Assembly (NCBI RefSeq): GCF_014651595.1
Contig: NZ_BMXE01000003.1
Location: forward strand, 434,001 to 498,000
Source: Pseudovibrio japonicus
GTDB lineage: Bacteria; Pseudomonadota; Alphaproteobacteria; Rhizobiales; Stappiaceae
Direction: 5' to 3'
Length of the DNA: 64,000 nucleotides
Positions 44,368 through 53,323 of the stretch are shown here, piece by piece (within the stretch, counting starts at the first letter, position 1; each line of letters starts with the position of its first letter). The notes under the pieces are model-generated. The model was given only the letters and a program-made list of their open reading frames with translations, did not search any database and was not told where the DNA came from. Both the position numbers and the translations under genes were made by a program.

Positions 44368-45108
44368 TTAAGCTTCAACCGATCCAAGTTCGCGGATGGA
44401 GCGCTGACGGAGTTCGTTGCGCTGCGACATCATCTTGGACACGCTTTGATATTGGCGGGTGATTTCAATCATGCGGGAGATTTCGCGAACGCCTTCTACG
44501 TTGGAGCTCTCAAGAGCGCCCTGTACGACGGTCGGGTTGTTTGCTGGGATAGGGTCAATGCCGGAAAACAGGTTGGCGCCAACGTTTGTAAGTTGCTGGC
44601 GGTTGTCGAATGTGTAGACATCCAGACGCCCAAGCTGTGCTTGCGGGGTGGAGATGAAACCTTCTTTGGTGATGGTGATCTCGCCATCTTCAGGATTGAT
44701 CTGGATTGGAGCGCCGTCAGCCAGAACTGGCAGGCCTGCATCGGTTACAAGTGTGCCTTCCGGGTCAAGGGCAAGGCTGCCAGCGCGGGTGTAAAGCTGT
44801 TCGCCGCCTGCGCCTTGAACAGCCAGATAGCCGTCGCCGTCAATGGCAACGTCCAGCGTGTTGCCAGTCAGTTGGATTGAGCCCTGCGTCAATACTGTTG
44901 CCGTGCCCACATCCTGCGTAAAGGAGAGGGGGCGGTCCTGGCGCTGAAACTCGGAGGCCTGCGCGGTTGGCATCAGGTATTCCTCAAAGATCAGCCTTTG
45001 AGCCTTGTAGCCGGATGTATTGATGTTTGCCAGATTGTTGGCCACCACATCCAAGTTCCGACGAAGGGCACTTTGACGTGACAAGCCGATCAGCTGTGCG
45101 TTTTCCAT
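44368..45108 (-). CDS. flgF: Flagellar proximal rod protein FlgF
   Basis: 246 residues. ENAQLIGLSRQSALRRNLDV then VANNLANINTSGYKAQRL is the rod N-terminal motif, and SSNVEGVREISRMIEITRQY the C-terminal one. It is the first gene of flgF-flgG-flgA-flgH. A sigma-54 type promoter lies 55 bp upstream. Confidence 0.95.
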   Translation of the reverse strand: MENAQLIGLSRQSALRRNLDVVANNLANINTSGYKAQRLIFEEYLMPTAQASEFQRQDRPLSFTQDVGTATVLTQGSIQLTGNTLDVAIDGDGYLAVQGAGGEQLYTRAGSLALDPEGTLVTDAGLPVLADGAPIQINPEDGEITITKEGFISTPQAQLGRLDVYTFDNRQQLTNVGANLFSGIDPIPANNPTVVQGALESSNVEGVREISRMIEITRQYQSVSKMMSQRNELRQRSIRELGSVEA

Positions 45109-45163
45109 TTTATGCTCCCCAGCATTGCAGTGGATCTCCCCAGACCCGCTGCGCCAAGGTTCT

Positions 45164-45179
45164 TGCAGGAGTTGTGCCA
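45164..45179 (-). promoter_or_regulatory. Sigma-54 type promoter of the flgF operon
   Basis: On the minus strand TGGCACAACTCCTGCA: perfect TGGCAC at -24 and CTGCA at -12 with correct spacing, 55 bp upstream of the flgF start. Confidence 0.65.
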
Positions 45180-45302
45180 GTTTGAAGCTTTGGCTGAATT
45201 CTCCTGTTTTGAGGGGGTGGAGCGCAAAATATCTGTTAAGTAACTGATAAAATATGCCTACTTTAATTTCCTAGTGGGCAAAAATTGCTTAGTAATAGTG
45301 TG

Positions 45303-45317
45303 TTAACTATGTGGTAA
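45303..45317. promoter_or_regulatory. Imperfect CtrA box upstream of fliL
   Basis: TTAACTATGTGGTAA matches TTAA-N7-TTAA at 7 of 8 positions, 69 bp upstream of fliL. A second one-mismatch site (TTAAGTAACTGATAA) is at 45236-45250. In Caulobacter fliLM is a CtrA target. Confidence 0.4.
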
Positions 45318-45386
45318 TCTTTGTTAACCAATTAGATTGAATTAACAATACTTAAACCTTTGATTGCGATTCACCGGGACGCAAAA

Positions 45387-45884
45387 ATGGCAGATACGGA
45401 ACTGCAAGATACCGAGGATGAGGGTAGATCCGGCAAACGCAAGGTCGTTATCGGAACGATTGCTGGCGTCTTGTTGCTGACCCTTGGTGTGGGTGGTGCC
45501 TATGTCATGGACTGGTTCGATCTGACTAATACCACGACCGTTAAACGCGCCGACGGTACGGTTGAGCGTATCAATGCCAAGCCAGTGGTCTTTTACGACC
45601 TGCCGGAAATGACGGTGAACCTTTCTACCCAAGGGCGGACTACATACCTGAAGGTCCGGATCGCACTTGAGGTTGAGAGCGAGCATATGGTTTCTCAGGT
45701 AGAGCCGTATCTTCCGCGCATTCTTGATGCCTTCCAGATTTATCTGCGCGAGTTGCGCCCTGCTGACCTTGAAGGGTCTGCCGGGTTGTTCCGTTTGAAA
45801 GAGCAGCTGCTGCGTCGCATCAACTCTGCAATCTATCCAGCCAAAGTCGAAGGGGTTCTCTTTAAAGAGATCCTTATTCAGTAG
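45387..45884 (+). CDS. fliL: Flagellar basal body protein FliL
   Basis: 165 residues. One membrane helix (about 20-41, VVIGTIAGVLLLTLGVGGAY) and a periplasmic domain with FYDLPEMTVNLSTQGRTTYL, then VRIALEVES and the C-terminal FKEILIQ. FliL surrounds the stator and affects torque. ATG 45387 follows GGGACG; the frame extends back to 45360 without conservation. First of a fliL-fliM-DUF6468-motE operon. Confidence 0.93.
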   Translation: MADTELQDTEDEGRSGKRKVVIGTIAGVLLLTLGVGGAYVMDWFDLTNTTTVKRADGTVERINAKPVVFYDLPEMTVNLSTQGRTTYLKVRIALEVESEHMVSQVEPYLPRILDAFQIYLRELRPADLEGSAGLFRLKEQLLRRINSAIYPAKVEGVLFKEILIQ

Positions 45885-45895
45885 GGGAGCGGCAT

Positions 45896-47116
45896 ATGTC
45901 AGATACCGATGGTCTCCCTGAAAATCTGGATGAAGCCTGGGATCAAGCGCTTTCTGAAAGCGATGGTGACAGTGATGAGGACCTTGCAGCGGCCTGGGGC
46001 GCTGCGCTTCAGGAACAGGGTGTAGAAGGCGGAGAAGAGGCTGCAGCTCAATGGGCTGCGATGATCGACGACAGCGAGCCTGACCTTGAGAGCGCGTCTC
46101 GTGGTGCCGACCGTATCCTCAATCAGGAAGAAATCGACAACCTTCTGGGCTTTACGCTGGATGGCTCTCTGACAGGTGATGAAGGTGGCGTTCGCGCGCT
46201 GATCAACTCGGCCATGGTGTCTTATGAACGCCTGCCGATGCTGGAGATCATCTTTGACCGTCTCGTGCGGCTGACCACAACATCGCTGCGCAACTTTACG
46301 TCGGACAATGTTGAAGTCTCCTTAGACTCCATGACCAACGTGCGTTTTGGGGACTATCTGAACTCCATTCCTTTGCCTGCCATTCTTGGTGTCTTTAAAG
46401 CGCGGGAATGGGATGGGTTTGGACTGGTTACCGTTGAAAGTTCTCTGATTTACTCGATCATTGATGTGTTGTTGGGCGGTGGGCGCAGTACCTCGCCAAC
46501 GCGCGTTGAAGGGCGTCCTTACACCACGATAGAAACCAATCTGGTGCGGCGGATGATCGAGATTATTCTGCTGGATGCGGAGCAGGCGTTTGCGCCGTTG
46601 TCTCCGGTCAGTTTCCCGCTGGAGCGTCTGGAGACCAATCCACGCTTTGCTGCAATCTCCCGGCCTGCAAATGCTGCTATTATGGTAGAGCTGCGCATTG
46701 ATATGGAAGACCGTGGCGGCAAGGTGGAAATTGTGCTGCCGTATGCGACCCTTGAGCCAATCCGTGACCTGCTCCTGCAGATGTTCATGGGTGAGAAGTT
46801 CGGGCGTGATTCAATCTGGGAAGAGCATCTTGCCACCGAGGTTTATTCCTCGGAAGTGCAGGTTGATGCTGTCCTTTATGAAAATACCATCCCGCTTCAG
46901 CGGGTCTTAAATCTGGAAGTCGGGCAGACCCTGTTGTTTGACACCGGACCCCGCGATCCTGTTCAGGTGAAATGCGGAGGAGTGCCGTTGACCGAAGGTC
47001 TCATGGGTCATGTTGGTGACCGGATTTCGGTCGAAATCTCCAAGAAGTTGAAACCACCTAAGATGACACTCGCCGCTTTCGAAAAGTCCCTGCAAAACGA
47101 ACTGGAGACAAACTAG
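45896..47116 (+). CDS. fliM: Flagellar switch protein FliM
   Basis: 406 residues. The FliM core runs from LNQEEIDNLLGF (75-86) through MLEIIFDRLVRLTTTSLRNF and YSIIDVLLGGGR to the C-terminal SpoA domain (LNLEVGQTLLFDTGPRDPVQ). In most FliM proteins the IDxLL motif that binds CheY-P is at the extreme N-terminus. Here an acidic 75-residue extension precedes it and contains three repeats with tryptophans at 15, 34 and 53, exactly 19 apart. 11 bp after fliL. Confidence 0.94.
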   Translation: MSDTDGLPENLDEAWDQALSESDGDSDEDLAAAWGAALQEQGVEGGEEAAAQWAAMIDDSEPDLESASRGADRILNQEEIDNLLGFTLDGSLTGDEGGVRALINSAMVSYERLPMLEIIFDRLVRLTTTSLRNFTSDNVEVSLDSMTNVRFGDYLNSIPLPAILGVFKAREWDGFGLVTVESSLIYSIIDVLLGGGRSTSPTRVEGRPYTTIETNLVRRMIEIILLDAEQAFAPLSPVSFPLERLETNPRFAAISRPANAAIMVELRIDMEDRGGKVEIVLPYATLEPIRDLLLQMFMGEKFGRDSIWEEHLATEVYSSEVQVDAVLYENTIPLQRVLNLEVGQTLLFDTGPRDPVQVKCGGVPLTEGLMGHVGDRISVEISKKLKPPKMTLAAFEKSLQNELETN

Positions 47117-47118
47117 CT

Positions 47119-47712
47119 ATGTCCCTAGGTCTTATCATTGAAACTATTGTTGCCGTTCTCCTTGTCATCACCATTGGCTATTGCTGGAAGTTGAATGCTC
47201 GCCTTAGCCGGTTGCGGTCTGATGAAGAGTCTTTGCGTGCAACCATCTCCGAGCTGATCACGGCAACCGAGATTGCAGAGCGTGCCATCATGGGGCTCAA
47301 GTCCATCGCAGGAAATGCGGACCGCACTCTTGGTGCGCGTTTGGGTGAGGCTGAGGCAGTATCTCGCAAACTCACTGATCAGCTGGGCGCTGGTGAGGAT
47401 GTGCTGGATCGTGTTGGCAGCGTTGCTGATAGCGCACTTGCTGATCGTGATACTCGTGTTGCTGCACCGGTTGGCGCTACGTCCCGCACTTATGAGACTG
47501 CGGCTGAGGGGCTTGCTGCCGGGATACTTGCGGAACATGAGGTTGCGGCCCCAGTTGAAGCACACAATGCGGCGGCGCATGCAGAGCCACGCAGTGCGGC
47601 TGTTACTAAGCCTTCGACCCGCTCTGTTACTCGTGATATTCGTGAAGCTGCCAACGAGTCTGCTGCGCGCCTTGAGCGCTTTCGTAAGCAGGCGCAGGAA
47701 CGCGTGGCATGA
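47119..47712 (+). CDS. DUF6468 flagellar-operon membrane protein
   Basis: 197 residues. An N-terminal membrane helix (LIIETIVAVLLVITIGYCWK) is followed by LNARLSRLRSDEESLRATIS and ATEIAERAIMGLKSIAG, the DUF6468 pattern, then a variable A/T/R-rich tail. This protein occurs in alphaproteobacterial flagellar clusters; its role is not established. It starts 2 bp after fliM and its stop overlaps the motE ATG by 4 bp. Confidence 0.82.
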   Translation: MSLGLIIETIVAVLLVITIGYCWKLNARLSRLRSDEESLRATISELITATEIAERAIMGLKSIAGNADRTLGARLGEAEAVSRKLTDQLGAGEDVLDRVGSVADSALADRDTRVAAPVGATSRTYETAAEGLAAGILAEHEVAAPVEAHNAAAHAEPRSAAVTKPSTRSVTRDIREAANESAARLERFRKQAQERVA

Positions 47713-48407
47713 AACTCAGGCTCCTTCCAATTGTGGTCTTTGCTGGCAGTGCTCTTCTGGTTCTGAAACTGCTTGGTTTCTATCTTGGGGGCACTTTCCC
47801 AATGGGTGCCGTTCGTGTGGCAGATGCGCAGCAGTCCCAGACAGCAAGGGCCGGGGAAGTCGCTTCCTCTGATACGCAGAAAACTGCTTTGCCAGAAAGC
47901 CTGCGGACAGTTCAGATGGCGCAGGCTACGGATGGTGTTATTGAGAGTGGGGTCCCAACAAACTCTGTTTCCGAACTGGCCGTGCTGAACAGTCTGGGCA
48001 ATCGCCGTGATGCGCTCAATCAACGCGAGGAGGATCTGGAGTTGCGGGAGCAGGTGCTTGGAGCGGCTGAGGCGCGGTTGAACGAGCGTTTTCAAGAGCT
48101 TAAAGCACTTGAAGCCAAGATCAATTCAGAAGCCGAGCGTCAGGAAGAGCAGGCTGCGGAAGAGATTATGGATCTGGTGAAGATCTATGAGAGCATGAAA
48201 GCCAAGAACGCGGCGCGGATCTTCAATCGCCTGGATCTGGAGATCATGCTCAAGGTGGTCAAGCAAATGCAGCCCAGAAAGATGGCCGACGTGCTTTCCG
48301 AGATGGATCCGGAAGTTGCTGAGCAGTTGACCATTGCACTTGCTGCAGGCAAGAGCCGCAATGTGAAGACCACTTCGACAATTCTCCCGAAGATTCAGGG
48401 TAATTAA
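47709..48407 (+). CDS. motE: MotE-like protein with MgtE N-terminal-type domain
   Basis: 232 residues. A signal or anchor (LLPIVVFAGSALLVLKLLGF), a linker, a coiled coil (about 105-145, NQREEDLELREQVLGAAEAR), then an MgtE-N-like domain (IFNRLDLEIMLKVVKQMQPR with DVLSEMDPEVAEQLTIALA). In rhizobia MotE is a periplasmic chaperone for the motility protein MotC. No motC is seen, but a large exported TPR protein follows and could be the client (inference). Confidence 0.82.
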   Translation: MKLRLLPIVVFAGSALLVLKLLGFYLGGTFPMGAVRVADAQQSQTARAGEVASSDTQKTALPESLRTVQMAQATDGVIESGVPTNSVSELAVLNSLGNRRDALNQREEDLELREQVLGAAEARLNERFQELKALEAKINSEAERQEEQAAEEIMDLVKIYESMKAKNAARIFNRLDLEIMLKVVKQMQPRKMADVLSEMDPEVAEQLTIALAAGKSRNVKTTSTILPKIQGN

Positions 48408-48512
48408 CTGCGTAAGTTGGTGGCTTTTGGTTCGTGGCCCCGGATTCTGTAAGCTTGCGTTAATAGCAAATTGTTACAGATACCTAGTAAATTTTAGGAG
48501 TAAGAATCGGGC

Positions 48513-51500
48513 ATGGTCGAATCTGGGGGCGACTTTGGGGCTAAGCAGAAGCTTTCCTTTCTGCGCGCCACTTTACCGTTATTGCCGCGCCATGCATTTC
48601 ATGGGGTACGCAGTGTGAAGGTAAAGGGTAAGGCTTGGCTTGTCTCCTTTATGCTTGCGACGACCGCTCTTGGCGGCAGTGTCTTGAACGCATGGGCCGA
48701 TCCAGCGTTTGCCGTTGTTGAGGCGGAAGACACAGGCGAGTTTGCGCGGATGGTGATCACGTTTGAGGATCGTACTCTGCTGCCGCCCTTTGAGGCTTCC
48801 ATCTCCACCAGTGTGCTGCGTATCTCGTTTCCCGACGGTATTGATGCGGATATTGATGATGTCCCTGAGCAGCTGAGTGATTACATTTCCATTGCCCGTG
48901 CTGATCCAGATGGCGCTGCTTTGCGGTTTGCGTTGCGGCAAACACTGGACATTCACAGCATGGAAGCTGGCGAGAAGCTGTTTATTGATCTTCTGCCTGC
49001 CAGTTATGAGGGCCGGCCTCCGGCTTTGCCGCAGGAGGTGGTGGATGAGCTTGCGCGGCGGGCTGCCGAAGCGCTTGAGCGGGTTCGTATTCTTGAAGAA
49101 GCTAACGCGATTGAGGATCAGGAGATCAAGGTTAAGCTGCGGGTTGGCGAGCATCCAACATTTACCCGTTTGGTCTTTGACTGGAACGTGAAAGTGAACA
49201 GTGCGTTTGAGCGTTCGGGAAACAACATTCGCGTTAAGTTTGATCAGACCGCAGATTTGGATCTTTCTCGGTTTAAAGCCAGTTTGCCACTGAGCGTTCT
49301 TGATGTGGGGTCTCAGGCACGGGACGACGATCTCATCTTCAACATGATCGTTGATCCGCGCGCAGATGTTCGCTCGTTCGAGGAGGGTAAGCAGCTTATT
49401 GTTGACATCACTCCTGAAGATATAGGGCAACTTGATCCGCGTGTAGCGGAGATCCGTGAAGAGCTGTTCGGCGATGATGATGTGCCGCAGGATGTGTCGA
49501 ATGTCATCACCACGCTGGGCGATAAAACCGCTGCTGCTCCATCCGGAGATGCGCAAGCTGTGTCCAGTGCTCCGGGAAGTCTGGTTCCGCCGCCGCAAGT
49601 GAAGCAGACGCCGGCCGTGGATACGGGTGATGACTTTGAGTTGGTGCGGATGCCGTTGCCACTGGCCAAGCCCGAGCTTGAACGGATTGGCGAGCCTTCC
49701 CCGCGAATGGGTCCTGCGGACGTTCCCAAGGTGAAGCCTTCTGCGGAAGAACTCCGTGAGGAGGCGCACCAGAAGCAGGTGATAGAAGCTGCTGCTGATG
49801 ATGTTGAGGCGGATCGGGCCCCTGTTGCTGCAGTGGAGGACGCGCAGGATGATCCTGTTGCTGAGGTGATTACACCAGCTGATCTGACTGCTGAGGTGGC
49901 GAAGCCTGCTGCGCAGGCCGCTGTGCCGCTGGACGTTGCGCCATTTGATGCAGACACCGAGGATGACGTGGATTTGGCGCGCTGGGTTTCTGCTGAAACC
50001 ATTATTCAGGAAGAAAGTGATCCGGCTGACGAGGTTGTTGGCGTTGAGACCTATCGTATTGGCGATACGGTCCGTCTAGTCTTTCCGTTCAAAGGCGATG
50101 TGGGCGCTGCTGTGTTCCGCCGTAATCACAAGGTCTGGGCTGTCTTCGACAGTGCTGAACAGCTGGATGGGCGCGGAGTTCCTGCGGTCTTGAGTGATGT
50201 TGCGCGTAACGTGGAGCTTGAGAGTGTTGATGGTGCGCAGGTGCTTCGGTTTGACTTGAAGCGCACCACCTTGCTCTCCATCGAGTATCAGGATGAGGCC
50301 TGGGCGATTACGCTTGGTCCGTCGATCTCCACAAAGACCACTCCGGTCAATGTTGAGCGCAATGTGCAGGGGGATGGCTCCAATGTTCTGCGTTTGCCGT
50401 TTGGTGAAAGTGGCCGGTTGCATGTGCTGAGCGACAAGAGCGTTGGTGACCGGATTTATGTGGTCAGTGGTTCTGCTCCGGTGCGTGGTATTTTGAAGTC
50501 GCACCAGTTTCCGCAGGTGAAAATTCTGCGCAGCTCTCAGGGGCTTGCGGTGGTGCCGAGTGCGGACGGTATTGATGTCGAGCTGCTGGGCGAGGATCTG
50601 GTGATTTCCAGACCCGGCGGATTGAAGATTTCCAACCGCGGGCTTTCCAGAGGCACGACGATTAGTGACCATGTAAAAGATCCTACCCAGCCGGGTTTGA
50701 TTGAATTTTCCCAGCTTAATCAGCAAAAGCCTGAAGATTACATGCAGAACCTTCGGGCGCATGAAGAGGCAATTGTACAGGCTGAACCGGATCAGGTGAG
50801 CGGTCCACGTCTGGATATGGCGCGGTTTTTTCTCTCTAGCGGATTTGCGCAGGAGGCCATTGGCACGTTGAGTGTCATGGAGGATGACGACCCGCTTATT
50901 GGGAAGGATGCCACGTTTAATGTGATGATGGGCGCTGCGCAGATGCTGGCGGCGCGGCCGGGAGAAGCGCTTGAGTATCTGGCGGCTCCTGAGCTTGCCA
51001 GCAGTCCTGATGCAGCGGTTTGGCGGACTTTTGCCCATGCTGCGTTGGGAGACTGGCAGGGCGCGCACGCCAACCTGGGGCGTGCCCAGAGTGTCATGGC
51101 CAATTATCCGGTGATGTTGCAGGTGCGCTTTAATCTTGCTGCTGCCAAAACGCATCTGGAGCTCGGAAACTTCGGCAAGGCTCTTGGGGCTCTGTCGCAG
51201 ATTGAGCCGTCTGACGCCAGTGAAGAGCAGGCAGTTCAGTATGATTTGCTGCGCGGACGCATTGCGGATGCTTCTGGGCGCTCTCAGGAAGCGTTGGATG
51301 TGTACGATCTGGTGGTGCGCTCCAGTGAAGGGCCGGAAGCGGCGGAAGCCAAGTTTCTGAGTGTTAAGCTGCGGTATCGTGATGGACTGATTGATGCTGA
51401 TGAGGCCTTGGCAGATCTGGAAGGCCTTGCTGCATCGTGGCGTGGTGATGAAACCGAGCTCAAGACGTTGAGGCTTATGGCACAGTTGCATGCGCAGGAA

Positions 51501-52412
51501 GGTCATTACCGGCGGGCTTTTGAGGCGATGGCGCAGGCGGTTCAGTCTGATGCGGGCGCAGAGATTACCTCCGACATTCAGCATGAAATGGGATCTGTCT
51601 TCGCGACACTGTTTCTTGAAGGTAAGGCGCAAGTTCTTGAACCTGTCAAAGCACTTGCGCTGTTCTATGATTTTCGCGAGCTGGTGCCTGCGGGGCGTCA
51701 GGGAGACGAGATGGCGCGTATGCTTGCTAGTCGTCTGATTGATATGGACTTGCTGGATCAGGCAGCTGCTGTTTTGCGGCATCAGATCGACAAGCGCCTG
51801 AAAGGGTCCGCACGGGCACAGATCGCGGCTGACCTTGCTGTTGTTTATCTGCTGAACCGCAAGCCTGATGAAGCGTTGCGGGTGCTTTCGCAAACCCGTC
51901 AGGGGCAGCTGCCGGCAGCTTTGCAGCGTCAGCGCAACATTGTCGAGGCGCGGGCTTTGAGTGAGAGCGGGCGGCCTGACCTTGCTCTAGAACTGGTACG
52001 AAACATGTCCGGTCCCGATGTGGACCGGTTGCGTGCTGATACGCTGTGGTCGGCGCGTTCCTGGCGCAAGGCCGGTGAACAGCTGGAGCGAATGAACGGT
52101 AGCCGGTGGTCTGATGATGTGCCGTTAGCTGATTATGAGCGGGCAGATGTGATCCGCGCTGCCATCGCTTACACTCTTGCGGAAGATGTGCTGGGACTTG
52201 AGCGGCTGCGCCAGAAATATTCGCAGAAGATGAGCGAGTCTCCTGAGGCAAAAACCTTTGAGATCGTGACACGACCCGTTGAGAGGCGCGGTGTCGAGTT
52301 CCTGAATGTGGCTAAGACGCTTGGCGGCGGGGATAGTCTGGTCTCCTTCCTTGAGGAGTACAGGCGCCAGTATCTTTCAGCAAAGCCGTTTGTTGCGACA
52401 GAAGACGTCTAG
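48513..52412 (+). CDS. Large exported TPR protein with AMIN-like repeats
   Basis: 1299 residues. A signal sequence (LVSFMLATTALGGSVLNAWA, about 43-62) is preceded by a 35-residue basic stretch, so GTG 48615 is an alternative start; ATG 48513 has an AGGAG 12 bases upstream. Three beta-rich modules that resemble AMIN domains follow: about 68-165 (FARMVITFEDRTLLPPFEAS), 210-310 (FTRLVFDWNVKVNSAFERSG) and 510-605 (VRLVFPFKGDVGAAVFRRNH), separated by an acidic A/P-rich linker (about 330-490). Residues about 750-1290 are helical TPR-type repeats. It is found among flagellar genes; AMIN domains bind peptidoglycan or secretin-like partners, so a periplasmic motor or wall role is plausible but unproven. 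Confidence 0.75.
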   Translation: MVESGGDFGAKQKLSFLRATLPLLPRHAFHGVRSVKVKGKAWLVSFMLATTALGGSVLNAWADPAFAVVEAEDTGEFARMVITFEDRTLLPPFEASISTSVLRISFPDGIDADIDDVPEQLSDYISIARADPDGAALRFALRQTLDIHSMEAGEKLFIDLLPASYEGRPPALPQEVVDELARRAAEALERVRILEEANAIEDQEIKVKLRVGEHPTFTRLVFDWNVKVNSAFERSGNNIRVKFDQTADLDLSRFKASLPLSVLDVGSQARDDDLIFNMIVDPRADVRSFEEGKQLIVDITPEDIGQLDPRVAEIREELFGDDDVPQDVSNVITTLGDKTAAAPSGDAQAVSSAPGSLVPPPQVKQTPAVDTGDDFELVRMPLPLAKPELERIGEPSPRMGPADVPKVKPSAEELREEAHQKQVIEAAADDVEADRAPVAAVEDAQDDPVAEVITPADLTAEVAKPAAQAAVPLDVAPFDADTEDDVDLARWVSAETIIQEESDPADEVVGVETYRIGDTVRLVFPFKGDVGAAVFRRNHKVWAVFDSAEQLDGRGVPAVLSDVARNVELESVDGAQVLRFDLKRTTLLSIEYQDEAWAITLGPSISTKTTPVNVERNVQGDGSNVLRLPFGESGRLHVLSDKSVGDRIYVVSGSAPVRGILKSHQFPQVKILRSSQGLAVVPSADGIDVELLGEDLVISRPGGLKISNRGLSRGTTISDHVKDPTQPGLIEFSQLNQQKPEDYMQNLRAHEEAIVQAEPDQVSGPRLDMARFFLSSGFAQEAIGTLSVMEDDDPLIGKDATFNVMMGAAQMLAARPGEALEYLAAPELASSPDAAVWRTFAHAALGDWQGAHANLGRAQSVMANYPVMLQVRFNLAAAKTHLELGNFGKALGALSQIEPSDASEEQAVQYDLLRGRIADASGRSQEALDVYDLVVRSSEGPEAAEAKFLSVKLRYRDGLIDADEALADLEGLAASWRGDETELKTLRLMAQLHAQEGHYRRAFEAMAQAVQSDAGAEITSDIQHEMGSVFATLFLEGKAQVLEPVKALALFYDFRELVPAGRQGDEMARMLASRLIDMDLLDQAAAVLRHQIDKRLKGSARAQIAADLAVVYLLNRKPDEALRVLSQTRQGQLPAALQRQRNIVEARALSESGRPDLALELVRNMSGPDVDRLRADTLWSARSWRKAGEQLERMNGSRWSDDVPLADYERADVIRAAIAYTLAEDVLGLERLRQKYSQKMSESPEAKTFEIVTRPVERRGVEFLNVAKTLGGGDSLVSFLEEYRRQYLSAKPFVATEDV

Positions 52413-52486
52413 CTTTCTCCAACTGACATTTCTGGTGCTATAGCCTAATTGAGGGCTGAGGGTATAAGCGTTTGCTGGTTGGTGCC

Positions 52487-52516
52487 AGAGCAGGTTGCGT
52501 TAGTGCATCCTGCTCT
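52487..52516. terminator. Stem-loop between TPR gene and fliP
   Basis: AGAGCAGG / CCTGCTCT, perfect 8-bp arms with an inner TGC/GCA pair, between convergent gene ends. No U-tract on either strand. Confidence 0.45.
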
Positions 52517-52525
52517 GAGCGTGAT

Positions 52526-53323
52526 TTAAGCGCCGAAACTTCGGACCAGACTGCCTGCGATCAATTGCCAGCCATCGACCAGCACAAAGAAGATGAGCTT
52601 GAAAGGCAGGGAAATCACAATTGGTGGCAGCATCATCATACCCATGGACATGAGGACCGATGCAATCACCAGATCGATGATCAGGAAGGGCAGGTAGAGC
52701 AGGAAGCCGATTTCAAAGGCGCGGCGCAGCTCGCTGATCATGAAAGCGGGGACCAGAACGCGCAGGCTTAGCTCTTCCGGTGTTTCCGGAGCAGGGGCCT
52801 TGGCCAGCTCCTGAAAGAGCAGAAGGTCTGACTCGCGCACTTGCTCGCGCATGAACTGATGAAATGGTTCAGAGGCACGTTCAAACGCTTCCTGAGGTTC
52901 GATGGTGCCTTCGATCATTGGTCTTGCACTCAGATCCCATGCGGTTTCAAAAGCAGGGGCCATGACAAAAGCCGTCAGGAAAAGAGCGAGGGACAGCATG
53001 ACAGCGTTTGGCGGTGCGGTCTGAAGGCCGATTGCGGAGCGCAGCAAGGACAGCACCACCACGATGCGGGTGAAGCTTGTCACCATAATCAGAATGCTTG
53101 GTGCCAGAGAAAGTACCGTGAGCAGCATAACCAGCTGCACGGCCCGTTCTGTGACCGAGTTGCCTTCTCCGCCTCCAAAATCAATGGAGATGCTTTGAGC
53201 GGCAGCAGGACCGAACCAGAAAAGCAAGAGAGCGAAAACCAGAAGTCCAATTCGTCCTTTGGTTCCGCTCAGCTTGGCTTTCAACATTCCTGCTAAACTA
53301 TTTTGTGTTGGCCTCAATGTCAT
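52526..53323 (-). CDS. fliP: Flagellar export apparatus protein FliP
   Basis: 265 residues. A signal peptide (GRIGLLVFALLLFWFGPAAA) and four membrane helices; key blocks are LVMLLTVLSLAPSILIMVTS, FTRIVVVLSLLRSAIGLQ, and IGFLLYLPFLIIDLVIASVL with MGMMMLPPIVISLPFKL. Part of the FliPQR export gate. With ATG 53323 it overlaps fliO by 26 bp; ATG 53287 would give no overlap and a shorter signal region. It is encoded apart from fliQ and fliR and on the other strand. Confidence 0.93.
   Translation of the reverse strand: MTLRPTQNSLAGMLKAKLSGTKGRIGLLVFALLLFWFGPAAAQSISIDFGGGEGNSVTERAVQLVMLLTVLSLAPSILIMVTSFTRIVVVLSLLRSAIGLQTAPPNAVMLSLALFLTAFVMAPAFETAWDLSARPMIEGTIEPQEAFERASEPFHQFMREQVRESDLLLFQELAKAPAPETPEELSLRVLVPAFMISELRRAFEIGFLLYLPFLIIDLVIASVLMSMGMMMLPPIVISLPFKLIFFVLVDGWQLIAGSLVRSFGA

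Noticed and set aside
45350-45363. TTAACAATACTTAA before fliL as a CtrA box
   Set aside because: Spacer is 6 bases; the one-mismatch site at 45303 is the better candidate.
48579-49769. 396-codon frame opposite the start of the TPR gene
   Set aside because: Arginine/histidine-rich shadow frame without ribosome site or domain.
50076-51893. 605-codon open frame opposite the TPR gene
   Set aside because: Basic, low-complexity product with no recognisable motif; the plus-strand TPR protein explains this DNA.
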